64,000 bases of DNA from Actinomyces sp. (GCF_029851875.1 NZ_JARKVC010000033.1:1-64000), one strand, 5' to 3'; positions 32,292 through 40,845 are shown, counted from the stretch's first letter. The notes: generated by a model from the letters alone, not told the origin. Numbers and translations are program-made.

Positions 32292-32375
32292 CGGAGCGCC
32301 GCAACGGGCGCAAGCTCCTCAGCCGTGGTGAGTGACCGCACAGCGTGTGTGCGTGGACAGTGATATACAGAGACA

Positions 32376-32395
32376 GTCGTTCAATCATGAACGAC
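32376..32395. promoter_or_regulatory. Candidate MarR operator palindrome
   Basis: GTCGTTCA-ATCA-TGAACGAC, perfect 8-bp arms, just downstream of TATACA and 21 nt upstream of the marR start. Confidence 0.65.
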
Positions 32396-32415
32396 CTTGA
32401 GATGAAGGAGTATGC

Positions 32416-33060
32416 ATGGCCAGCGCGCAGGGGGCCTCGGAGCGGGCCTCACAGGGCGGTGCTGGGTCTGTGGCGGTGACCGGCTGCGGTCAGGACCCGG
32501 TCCCTGGCCAGGAGGCACCCGAGACGCTCTCCTGCGGCCAGGGCGTGGCTGAGGAGCCAGCCCACATCGCGTGCGGCCAGGAGAGGGCCGGTGCCTGTGG
32601 ACAGGCCTCCCCCCGTCTGCTCAGCGCCCGGGAGATGGCTGCGTGGCGGGCCTTCCTGGCCGCGTCCGTCGGCGTGACCGCGAGCCTCAACCACGAGCTG
32701 GAGGCCGGGGCCGGTATCTCGATGCACGAGTACGAGATCCTCGTGCGCCTGTCCGAGGCTCCTGGCCACAGCCTGCGGATGTCCGCCCTGGCTGACCACG
32801 TCTCCCACTCCCGCTCGCGCCTGACCCACACGGTGGGACGCCTGGAGAAGGAGGGCTACGTCGAGCGCAGCTCGTGCTCCTCGGACCGGCGCGGCGTCAA
32901 CTGCCACCTGACGCCGGCTGGCCTGAGCTTCCTGCGCACCGCCGCCCCGATCCACCTCGACGGCGTGCGTCGCCACGTCATCGAGAGGCTTGACCCCTCT
33001 GAGCTGGAGCCCTTCACCTCGATGCTCACGGCGCTAGCCGACTCCGACGAGCAGCTGTGA
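32416..33060 (+). CDS. MarR-family transcriptional regulator with Cys-rich N-terminal extension
   Basis: Winged-helix core LRMSALADHVSHSRSRLTHTVGRLEKEGYVERSSCSSDRRGVNCHLTPAG; N-terminus has four CGQ motifs. Confidence 0.88.
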   Translation: MASAQGASERASQGGAGSVAVTGCGQDPVPGQEAPETLSCGQGVAEEPAHIACGQERAGACGQASPRLLSAREMAAWRAFLAASVGVTASLNHELEAGAGISMHEYEILVRLSEAPGHSLRMSALADHVSHSRSRLTHTVGRLEKEGYVERSSCSSDRRGVNCHLTPAGLSFLRTAAPIHLDGVRRHVIERLDPSELEPFTSMLTALADSDEQL

Positions 33061-36000
33061 GCCCGGAGCCGGCAGCAGGGCAGCCAGCTCTGGCCACACC
33101 GCGCTCAGCGCGGGCAGAAGCGGCAGGCTGCCGGCTCCCGGCTCCCGCCAGGACCGGCCGCTCGGCTCCAGCCTGACCCACTCCAGCCGCGCCGACTCGC
33201 CGTCGACGGCGACCAGCCGGTCCCACGCAGGATCGGCCGGCGCCTGGGCGGCGAAGGTCGAGTAGCGCCACGCACCGTGCTCCTGCACCTGCACGTCACC
33301 GAGGCAGAGCACACGTGCCGGCAGGCTGGTCTCCTCCTCGCACTCACGCAAGGCCGCCTCAGCGGCCGTCTCCCCGTCAGCAACAGCGCCCCCTGGCAGC
33401 CCCCAGGTACCGCCCTGGTGGGTCCAGCCGGCGCGCAGCTCAAGCAGGACCTCAAGACCGCCACTGCCTGCCTGGCTGGCAGTCCCCGCCTCGCCTGGAC
33501 CGGGGCCTGCCAGGCGCCAGACCAGGAGTCCGGCCGCCCCGTTCAGGCCCCAGTGCCGCGAGCCGCAGGCGCACTCCACCCAGCCGTCGCCACGGTGGTG
33601 CAGACCGCTGAGCCTCGTCACCCTCAGCACGGCGCCCGCCCCGCCTGGGGCGTTGCCTTGAGAGGTGCCTGGGAGGGCGCCGTCGCCCAGGCCGGAGGGG
33701 CCGTGGTCTGCCTGCCTGGGCCGGTAGGCCGCGTGGTCCAGGCAGCGAGCGATCCAGGAGCGGGTCCGCTCGGGCGTGACCAGCTCATCGACCCACCCCC
33801 GGGACACGGCCGTCTCACCGCTCTGGGAGTCGAGCGTGTGGCGGATCAGCGAGCGCCGCAGCTCCTCGGCGTCCTCCCCCTCCTGGCGCGCCTGGTGCAG
33901 CCGGCGCCGGTGGACGAGGTCGACGGCGCTGGAGGCGTCCATGACGCCGATGCGCGCGCCGGGCCATACCCCGGTGCGTCCGCCAGCCAGTGCCCGGGAG
34001 CCGAGGGCGACGTAGGCACCTCCGTAGGCCCGGCGGGTCACCAGCGTGAGCAGGGGGCCGCCCTGGGCCTCGTAGACGGCGTAGGCGGCCACCACCCGTG
34101 CTCCCAGTCGCACCGTCCCGGCCTCCTCGGCCTGGGTCCCGGGGATGAACCCCGGGGTGTCCACGACGGTGAGCAGCGGCAGAGCGAGCCGGGAGCACAG
34201 CTCAAGGTGCTCGGTCAGCTTCTGCGAGGAGAGCGGGTCAAGCGAGCCGGCCAGGACCGCAGGCTGAGTCGCGACGATGCCGACCGGCACCCCCTCCACA
34301 CGCGCCAGGGCGGTCACCACGTTCGGAGCCCAGGCCTTGCGCAGCTCGGTCAGCTCCCCGCGGTCCGTCAGGCGTCGCAGCAGCAGGCGCACGTCATAGG
34401 GCTCGGCGAGGTCAGCCGGGACAGTCCGGGCGGTCAGACGGTCCCCAGGCGTCACCTGGGTGCCGGCACCCCCTGTGCGTAGCGGCAGCGCCAGTCCCTG
34501 CCCGGTGCTCACCGGGGCCATGCCCACCAGGTGCCGGGCTGCCTGCCAGGCAGCGGACTCGTCCGGGACCGTCAGGTGCGCGGTGCCGGCGCGGCGGGCG
34601 TGGAGACGGGCGCCGCCCAGGTCCTCGGGGGTCGTGCGCTCCCCGGTTGAGGAGGCCAGGACCGCAGGACCGGTGAGGAAGACCTCGCCAGCCCCCTCAA
34701 CCATGATGAGCAGGTCCGTCAGCGCCGGGGCGTACGCCGCCCCTCCAGCCGCCGGCCCCAGGACCAGGCCGACCTGGAGGGTACGACCGCGTGCGCGGGT
34801 CTCGGACGCCAGGATGAGGCCGACTCCGGCCAGGGCGTCCACGCCCTCCTGCACGCGGGCTCCTCCGCCGTCGAGCAGGCTGATGACGGGGACGGCGCGG
34901 CTGGCTGCCTGGTCGATGAGCCGTGCCACCCTGCGGGCCCCGGCCAGGCCGGTAGTGCCTCCCAGGACGCCAGGGTCCTGTGCCCACACGGCCACCTCGC
35001 GCCCCTCCAGCCGCGCCCAGGCGGTGAGGACCGCGTCCTGGTCCACGAGCTCGCGCAGACTGCCGGGATCGACCAGCTTGCCCACGCGCTCGGCGGCGCT
35101 GGGACGACGCCGAGGTGCCGGGGCCGTCCTGAACCGCGCAGCAGCAGAGCCCGCCTTGGTAGCGGGGGAGAGGAGGGTGGCGGGCTCACCCGTGGTCTGG
35201 GAGGCGGAGCCCTCCGGGACCAGCCGGGCCAGGACCTCGCCCGCCCTGACGGCCCGGCCCGCCTCCAGGGCCGGCTCGGCCGGCTCGAGCGTCCCGGCAG
35301 CGGGGGCGGGTACGGGCAGACGCATCTTCATGGCCTCGATGACCGCGACGCTCTGGCCGGCGCTGACGGGACCGGGCTGCGCGGCCATGACCAGGGTCCC
35401 AGCCATGGGTGAGCGCAGCTCGAGCGCGGGCGCGGCAGGGGCGTGGACGGCCTCGGTGAGCACCGGTGCGTTCTCCGGCCACCCGGCACCCGCAGCGTGC
35501 GGGCGCAGGTGCTCCTCGACCCAGCGGGTAGTGACGCGATAGGCCGCGGGGTCGCGCATCTGAGGATCGGCGAGGACCTGTCGCAGCAGCGGGACCAGCG
35601 TGGCCGGCCCCTGGACCTCGACCTTCTCCAGCGCCGCGTCCAGGGCGTCCAGGGCCTCCTCGCGGCAGGTGGCGGCGGCTGAGACCAGGGCCAGCGGCTC
35701 AGAGAAAGCGGGCTGGAGCGCATCGCCCGGGTAGGTCGCGCGCTCCACCCGCAGGCGCGGGAGGCCCGGCGGGCGGCGTGAGGCCACCTGGGCTCTCTCC
35801 GTTCGTGCCGACAGCGGGATCGAGAGGGCCCGCAGCGGCACCTGGGAGGGCAGCAGCGTGTCCGGGTCCTCGGCGTACAGGCGAGCCTCGACGGCGTGCC
35901 CCTTCAGGCGCACGCGCGGCCCGGGACCGCGGCGTGAGGGCAGCAGGCTCCCCCCGCAGGTCGCCAGGACCTCCGCCAGGTCGCCGCCCTGGGCCAGGAC

Positions 36001-36900
36001 GAGCTGGGCGCGCACGAGGTCCATGCCGCTTGCCTCCTCGGTCACCGCGTGCTCGACCTGGAGGCGGGCGTTGACCTCCAGGAGCACGGGCGTGCCAGCC
36101 CGGGGGAGCAGGAACTCGCAGGTCGCCACGCCGCGCACCCCCGCCGAGCGCAGGACCAGGCGCGTCCAGTCCTCCAGCTCCTGGACCAGGCCCTCAGCCA
36201 GGAAGGGAGCGGGGGCCTCCTCCATGATCTTCTGGGCCCGGCGCTGCAGGGAGCACTCGCGTGTGCCCACCGTCATCACCCTGCCTGCGCCGTCGGCCAG
36301 GGCCTGGACCTCGATGTGCCTGGCGCCGGTGACGTCGGCCTGGAGAAGGAGGGGACCCAGGCCTGCCAGGCTCTGCCAGGCCCGTCGCAGCTGGCCGGCA
36401 CCGGAGCCGGGCAGCGGGAGCACGCCGCGCCCGCCCCCGCCGTGGACCGTCTTGACCACGGTCGGCCCTGCTATCTGGGTGGCGGCCTGGATGAGCTCCT
36501 CCAGGCAGGTGACCGGGCCGACAGTCAGCGGCACCGGTACCGAGAGCTCTGTGGCTCGGCGTGAGAGGGCCAGCTTGTCCGTGACCAGCTCCAGCGCCTG
36601 CGGGCTGGGACCCACCCAGGTCAGCCCTGCTTCCAGGCAGGCGTGTGCCAAGGTAGCGGACTCTGCAGCGAAACCGACACCGGGGTGGAGGAGCCGCGCA
36701 CCGCTCTGCCCGGCGGCGGCCAGGATCGCAGGGACGTCGTCGTAGGAGGGGACCTCGACGGCGTCGTCGAGCAGGCCCAGCCACCGGGCGTCGCGCTCGG
36801 CCTGCGTGAAGACCCCGACCGGGCTCAGGCCGTGCCGGCGGGCGCTGCGGGCCACCCGCGCCGCCGTGGTAGCACGAGCCGCGACGAGCAGGCGGGTCAC
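33034..36900 (-). CDS. Single-chain acyl-CoA carboxylase (biotin carboxylase - BCCP - carboxyltransferase) fused to a C-terminal NUDIX domain
   Basis: One open frame, GTG 36900 (GTGA overlap with the maf stop) to TAG 33034: BC (HGGGGRGV, ECSLQRRAQKIMEEAPAP, EVNARLQVEH), BCCP (VIEAMKMRLPVP), CT (LLDGGGARVQEGVDALAG; VVDTPGFIPGTQAE; RRAYGGAYVALGS), NUDIX box GGAVADGETAAEAALRECEEETSL. Confidence 0.9.
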   Translation of the reverse strand: MTRLLVAARATTAARVARSARRHGLSPVGVFTQAERDARWLGLLDDAVEVPSYDDVPAILAAAGQSGARLLHPGVGFAAESATLAHACLEAGLTWVGPSPQALELVTDKLALSRRATELSVPVPLTVGPVTCLEELIQAATQIAGPTVVKTVHGGGGRGVLPLPGSGAGQLRRAWQSLAGLGPLLLQADVTGARHIEVQALADGAGRVMTVGTRECSLQRRAQKIMEEAPAPFLAEGLVQELEDWTRLVLRSAGVRGVATCEFLLPRAGTPVLLEVNARLQVEHAVTEEASGMDLVRAQLVLAQGGDLAEVLATCGGSLLPSRRGPGPRVRLKGHAVEARLYAEDPDTLLPSQVPLRALSIPLSARTERAQVASRRPPGLPRLRVERATYPGDALQPAFSEPLALVSAAATCREEALDALDAALEKVEVQGPATLVPLLRQVLADPQMRDPAAYRVTTRWVEEHLRPHAAGAGWPENAPVLTEAVHAPAAPALELRSPMAGTLVMAAQPGPVSAGQSVAVIEAMKMRLPVPAPAAGTLEPAEPALEAGRAVRAGEVLARLVPEGSASQTTGEPATLLSPATKAGSAAARFRTAPAPRRRPSAAERVGKLVDPGSLRELVDQDAVLTAWARLEGREVAVWAQDPGVLGGTTGLAGARRVARLIDQAASRAVPVISLLDGGGARVQEGVDALAGVGLILASETRARGRTLQVGLVLGPAAGGAAYAPALTDLLIMVEGAGEVFLTGPAVLASSTGERTTPEDLGGARLHARRAGTAHLTVPDESAAWQAARHLVGMAPVSTGQGLALPLRTGGAGTQVTPGDRLTARTVPADLAEPYDVRLLLRRLTDRGELTELRKAWAPNVVTALARVEGVPVGIVATQPAVLAGSLDPLSSQKLTEHLELCSRLALPLLTVVDTPGFIPGTQAEEAGTVRLGARVVAAYAVYEAQGGPLLTLVTRRAYGGAYVALGSRALAGGRTGVWPGARIGVMDASSAVDLVHRRRLHQARQEGEDAEELRRSLIRHTLDSQSGETAVSRGWVDELVTPERTRSWIARCLDHAAYRPRQADHGPSGLGDGALPGTSQGNAPGGAGAVLRVTRLSGLHHRGDGWVECACGSRHWGLNGAAGLLVWRLAGPGPGEAGTASQAGSGGLEVLLELRAGWTHQGGTWGLPGGAVADGETAAEAALRECEEETSLPARVLCLGDVQVQEHGAWRYSTFAAQAPADPAWDRLVAVDGESARLEWVRLEPSGRSWREPGAGSLPLLPALSAVWPELAALLPAPGSQLLVGVG

Positions 36901-37610
36901 GGGTGCGCCCCGCTTGAGGCCGGTGCGTGACCGGCGACCGGCTGCGGGCCCGGCCGGCCGGCCTCCAGGTCCCACAGGTCCGTCCAGACCACGCCCAGCT
37001 CTGTGACCAGGCGGCGCAGCAGCGGCAGGGACAGGCCGACCACGCCGTGCGGATCGCCCTCGACCCCCTCGATGAAGGCTCCTCCCAGGCCGTCGATCGT
37101 GAAGGCGCCGGCGCACCACAGCGGCTCCTCGGAGGCGACGTAGGCCTCGATCTCCGCCTCGGAGGGGAAGGCGAAGCGGACGAGCGTGGAGGAGACCCCC
37201 TCGACTCCCTGCCCGTCGCCAGCGCGGATGACGGTGTGACCGGTGTACAGCGTCCCGCTGCGCCCACGCATGGCCAGCCAGCGCTCGCGGGCTGCCTGCG
37301 GGCTGCGCGGCTTGCCGACCACCTGAGCGTCGATCTCCAGCATGGAGTCGCACCCGACCACGAGCAGCGCCGGGTCGGTCGCCACCTCCTGAGGGCTGAG
37401 CGTGGAGGCCACCGCGTGGGCCTTGGCCCGAGCCAGGGCCTGGACCTGCTCGGCCGGCCCCGGAGCAGGGGCCCCGCTGCGGGTGGCGGCGGCAGCGAGC
37501 TCGGCGAGCACCGCAGGCTCGTCGACCTCGGAGGCCTGGACCCGTGGGGTGATCCCGGCGGCACGCAGGGTGGCGAGGCGGCCGGAGGACTTCGAGGCAA
37601 GGAGAATCAC
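36897..37610 (-). CDS. maf: Maf-family nucleoside triphosphate pyrophosphatase
   Basis: LLASKSSGRLATLRAAGI, CDSMLEID, YTGHTVI, Y(V)ASEEPLWCAGAFTIDGLGGAFIE. Confidence 0.92.
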   Translation of the reverse strand: MILLASKSSGRLATLRAAGITPRVQASEVDEPAVLAELAAAATRSGAPAPGPAEQVQALARAKAHAVASTLSPQEVATDPALLVVGCDSMLEIDAQVVGKPRSPQAARERWLAMRGRSGTLYTGHTVIRAGDGQGVEGVSSTLVRFAFPSEAEIEAYVASEEPLWCAGAFTIDGLGGAFIEGVEGDPHGVVGLSLPLLRRLVTELGVVWTDLWDLEAGRPGPQPVAGHAPASSGAHP

Positions 37611-37616
37611 GGCACC

Positions 37617-37622
37617 AGCCTA
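37617..37622 (-). promoter_or_regulatory. Putative -10 (TAGGCT-N6-GTG) for leaderless maf
   Basis: Hexamer and spacing to GTG 37610. Confidence 0.45.
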
Positions 37623-37664
37623 GTGAGGGGCTGAGACATCCTCAGCGGCGCGAGGGCGGGGCGC

Positions 37665-37670
37665 TAGGGT
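37665..37670 (+). promoter_or_regulatory. Putative -10 (TAGGGT-N6-GTG) for leaderless birA
   Basis: Hexamer and spacing to GTG 37677. Confidence 0.45.
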
Positions 37671-37676
37671 CGGGGC

Positions 37677-38684
37677 GTGCACCACTCCTGCCCGACAGAC
37701 CCGCACGAGGCCGACACCCAGGCGCCGAGCGGGAGGGCCTCAGGGTCTGAGGCCACGGCGCGCGCTCCTCGTCACGTCCTGGTTCCACGCACCGGCTCGA
37801 CCAACGACGACCTGCGCTCCGCGCTGACCGGAGCGGACGGTCTGCTGGACCTGCAGGCGGCCCGTGCCTGGCCGCACCTGTCCTGCCTACGAGCCGTGGA
37901 GCAGACGGCGGGCCGGGGCCGAGGTGGGCACGTGTGGACCACTCCACCGCGTGGCGCGCTGACCATCTCCTTCGTGCTGCGGCCCCTGGTGCCTGTGGAC
38001 CGTCTGGCCTGGCTGCCGCTTCTGGCCGGCCTGGCGGTCCACGACGCCCTGACCGAGGACGACTGCCTCGCCCGGTGCGGCTGGAGGGCTGCCACCAAGT
38101 GGCCCAACGACGTCGTCCTCCTTCCTGCTGCACGCACGCCCTCGTCCGCGAGCCCGTCCACCGGCCTGGAGAAGCTTCCTGGCTGGGGCCGGGCGCGCAA
38201 GGTTGCCGGAGTCCTGACCGAGCTCGTCCTGCCTGCGCAGGCGCTCAGGACCGAGCACGGCTCCTGGCGGCCGGCCGGGCGGGACCAGGCCCCCGCCGTC
38301 GTCCTCGGCATCGGGATCAACGTGGGTCAGCGCCCTGAGCGGCTGCCTGTGGACTGGGCGACCTCCCTGGCCTGTGCCGGTTGGGAGGTGGAGGTCGAGG
38401 AGGTGGCGCAGCGACTGGCTGCTCACCTGGCGCGGCTCGTCGGGCAGTGGGAGGCCGCCGACGGCGACCCGGACCGACATGGTCGGGACACGGGCCTGGG
38501 AGGACGGCTCCGCCAGGTGTGCTGGACCTTGGGCCGGCAGGTGCGTGTGCGTACCCCTGCCGGGGCGGTGGACGGCGAGGTGGTGGACCTGCGTCCAGGC
38601 CTGGTGCTGCGAGGGCCCCGGGGAGAGGTCCTGGTCCAGGCCGGTGACGTGGAGGACCTGCGGGAGGGGGAGTGGCCCGAGTGA
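37677..38684 (+). CDS. birA: Biotin-[acetyl-CoA-carboxylase] ligase (no HTH domain)
   Basis: GSTNDDL, EQTAGRGRGGHVW, KWPNDVV, GIGINV motifs. Confidence 0.92.
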   Translation: MHHSCPTDPHEADTQAPSGRASGSEATARAPRHVLVPRTGSTNDDLRSALTGADGLLDLQAARAWPHLSCLRAVEQTAGRGRGGHVWTTPPRGALTISFVLRPLVPVDRLAWLPLLAGLAVHDALTEDDCLARCGWRAATKWPNDVVLLPAARTPSSASPSTGLEKLPGWGRARKVAGVLTELVLPAQALRTEHGSWRPAGRDQAPAVVLGIGINVGQRPERLPVDWATSLACAGWEVEVEEVAQRLAAHLARLVGQWEAADGDPDRHGRDTGLGGRLRQVCWTLGRQVRVRTPAGAVDGEVVDLRPGLVLRGPRGEVLVQAGDVEDLREGEWPE

Positions 38685-38717
38685 GCCTTCTCATGTGATC
38701 TGCGCTACTGTTGCGTG

Positions 38718-39938
38718 GTGACTGACCAGCTTGAGCCCAGCCAGCCCGGAGGAGGCGGGCCCCGCATGCCTTCCCGTCCGCAGACCTCAGACCTGACGGC
38801 GACACCCCCCGGCGGCCCCGGTGCCTGTGCCCCTGACCGTGTGGTCGTCGAGGCGGCCGCGCCGCCCCCGGCTACCTGGGACACGATCAGCGGCCACGAG
38901 AAGCGGCTGCTGGGGGCCGTGCCCAGCCTCACCTTCCAGCAGGTGGCCCAGGAGGCCGGTACCAGCGTGGAGCTGGCGCGCCGCTTCTGGAGGGCGATGG
39001 GCTTCGCTGACGCCCAGCCTGACGCGGTGCGCTTCACCGAGGCCGACGTCGAGGCGCTGCGGGCCCTGTCCGAGATGGTCGGCCTAGGCGGCCAGGCCTC
39101 GCAGGACGGCCCTGGGAGCGCTGGCGGCCTGGGGGCTGTCGGCGGCCTGGCGACCTCCAGCGCGCTGGAGATGCTGCGCGCCCAGTCCTACACGATGGAC
39201 CGCCTGGTCCTGTGGCAGCTGGAGACCCTCGTCTCCGACGTCGCCCAGCGCTACGACCTCGATGACACCTCAGCCCGCCTCGTGGCACTGGACCGGATCG
39301 AGGAGCTGCTGGAGCCGCTGCGCACCCAGCTCGACTACGTCTGGCGCCGCCACCTGACGTCGCTGCTCTCGCGTACCGAGTCCGAGGTGGCCAAGCGCGG
39401 CAAGGAGGAGACGGGGCCCGACCTGTACCCGCTCACCCGCTCCCTGGGCTTCGTCGACATCGTCTCCTTCACCCAGCGGGCCCAGACCATGGGACGTACC
39501 GAGCTGGAGACGATGCTGACGGACTTCGAGAACACGGCGCGCGACGTCGTGACCTCCCGCGGGGCCCGCGTGGTCAAGACCATCGGTGACGCCGTCATGT
39601 ACATCGCCGACGACGTCACGACCGCCGCTGACGTCGTGACCGCCCTGGTCGAGGAGCTTCAGCGCGGGCCGGAGATGATCCGGGTGCGTGCCTCGCTGGT
39701 GCAGGGGCGGGTTGTCTCGCGCTCGGGCGACGTCTTTGGCCCGCCGGTCAACCTGGCCTCCCGCCTGGTGGACACCGCCGAGCCTGGCGGGATCCGCATG
39801 GATGAGCAGACCGCCCACGCCCTCACGCGGGGGCCGCAGGCGCAGCGCTACGTCGTGCGTGAGTGCCACGAGGTCGTGGCCAAGGGGCTGGGCAACATCG
39901 TGCCCTGGTCCCTGGAGCGGGCTGGTGGCGGGCACTGA
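38718..39938 (+). CDS. Class III adenylate/guanylate cyclase with N-terminal regulatory domain
   Basis: FVDIVSFT, VVKTIGDAVMY, GDVFGPPVNLASRL; N-terminus like the Rv1264 regulatory region; GTG 38718 preceded by TACTGT-N6. Confidence 0.87.
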   Translation: MTDQLEPSQPGGGGPRMPSRPQTSDLTATPPGGPGACAPDRVVVEAAAPPPATWDTISGHEKRLLGAVPSLTFQQVAQEAGTSVELARRFWRAMGFADAQPDAVRFTEADVEALRALSEMVGLGGQASQDGPGSAGGLGAVGGLATSSALEMLRAQSYTMDRLVLWQLETLVSDVAQRYDLDDTSARLVALDRIEELLEPLRTQLDYVWRRHLTSLLSRTESEVAKRGKEETGPDLYPLTRSLGFVDIVSFTQRAQTMGRTELETMLTDFENTARDVVTSRGARVVKTIGDAVMYIADDVTTAADVVTALVEELQRGPEMIRVRASLVQGRVVSRSGDVFGPPVNLASRLVDTAEPGGIRMDEQTAHALTRGPQAQRYVVRECHEVVAKGLGNIVPWSLERAGGGH

Positions 39939-40061
39939 CACCCTGGCGCCAGCCCCGCGCTCGGCCGGGTTCCTGCGCTGCTGAGGACCGTTGGAGGGGT
40001 ACAGCGGGAGACAGCAGTCACAAATCATTCGTCGGGATGATGGCGGGAGGGCTGTCAGTCG

Positions 40062-40076
40062 CCTACGATCCGTAGG
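40062..40076. promoter_or_regulatory. Palindrome overlapping a putative -10 at the response-regulator start
   Basis: CCTACG-ATC-CGTAGG contains TACGAT, 8 nt before ATG 40078. Confidence 0.5.
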
Positions 40077-40077
40077 T

Positions 40078-40746
40078 ATGACGACTGTGCTTCTTGTCGA
40101 AGACGATCCGGCCATCTCCGAGCCGCTGGCTCGCGCCTTCGGGCGTGAGGGCTACGAGGTGCGCGCTCACGGCACCGGCAAGGGCGCCCTCGCCGAGGTC
40201 GCCGACGCCGACATCATCGTGCTGGACCTGGGACTGCCCGACATCGACGGCCTGGACGTGGCCCGGCAGGTGCGCTCCCAGGGGCTGACCACTCCCATCC
40301 TCATGCTCACCGCCCGCTCCGAGGCCACCGACCTCGTCGTCGGCCTGGACGCCGGTGCGGATGACTACGTGACCAAGCCCTTCCGCCTGGCCGAGCTGCT
40401 GGCGCGTGTGCGCGCCCAGGTGCGGCGCGCCTCGGGCGAGCCCACCGAGGAGGACCTGAGCGTCGGGGACGTGCGGGTCGAGGTCGCCCAGCACCGCGCC
40501 GTCGTCGGTTCGCGTGAGCTACAGCTGACCACGCGTGAGTTCGAGCTCTTGCGGGTGCTCGTGCGCGCCGGCGGCGCCGTCATGGCCAGCGAGGACATCC
40601 TCAAGGAGGTCTGGGGCGAGGACCCGACGGCGAGCCAGCAGGCGCTGGACATGCACGTGACCTGGCTGCGTCGCAAGCTCGGCGACGACGTCGAGGCGCC
40701 TGCGCTGCTTGTGGCGGACGCCGGAGGCTACCGACTGTCCGTGTGA
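40078..40746 (+). CDS. OmpR/PhoB-family response regulator
   Basis: VEDD, VLDLGLPDIDGL, LTARSE, KPF receiver motifs; winged-helix C-terminus. Confidence 0.93.
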   Translation: MTTVLLVEDDPAISEPLARAFGREGYEVRAHGTGKGALAEVADADIIVLDLGLPDIDGLDVARQVRSQGLTTPILMLTARSEATDLVVGLDAGADDYVTKPFRLAELLARVRAQVRRASGEPTEEDLSVGDVRVEVAQHRAVVGSRELQLTTREFELLRVLVRAGGAVMASEDILKEVWGEDPTASQQALDMHVTWLRRKLGDDVEAPALLVADAGGYRLSV

Positions 40747-40779
40747 GTCCTGGGCCTGCGGCTCCAGCATGATCGACTC

Positions 40780-40811
40780 AGCGCCCCGGCCCCGGTGGGG
40801 GTCGGGGCGCT
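40780..40811 (+). terminator. Strong intercistronic hairpin between response regulator and kinase
   Basis: AGCGCCCCGGCCCC-GGTG-GGGGTCGGGGCGCT, 14-bp stem with one G-U, no U-tract. Confidence 0.65.
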
Positions 40812-40845
40812 GTGCTCCCACGACCGGAAGGAAGGCTGAGCACCG

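Noticed and set aside
36901-37353. N-terminal part of the 1439-aa reverse ORF (33034..37353)
   Set aside because: Lies inside maf in another frame; the carboxylase start is GTG 36900 with a 4-nt overlap.
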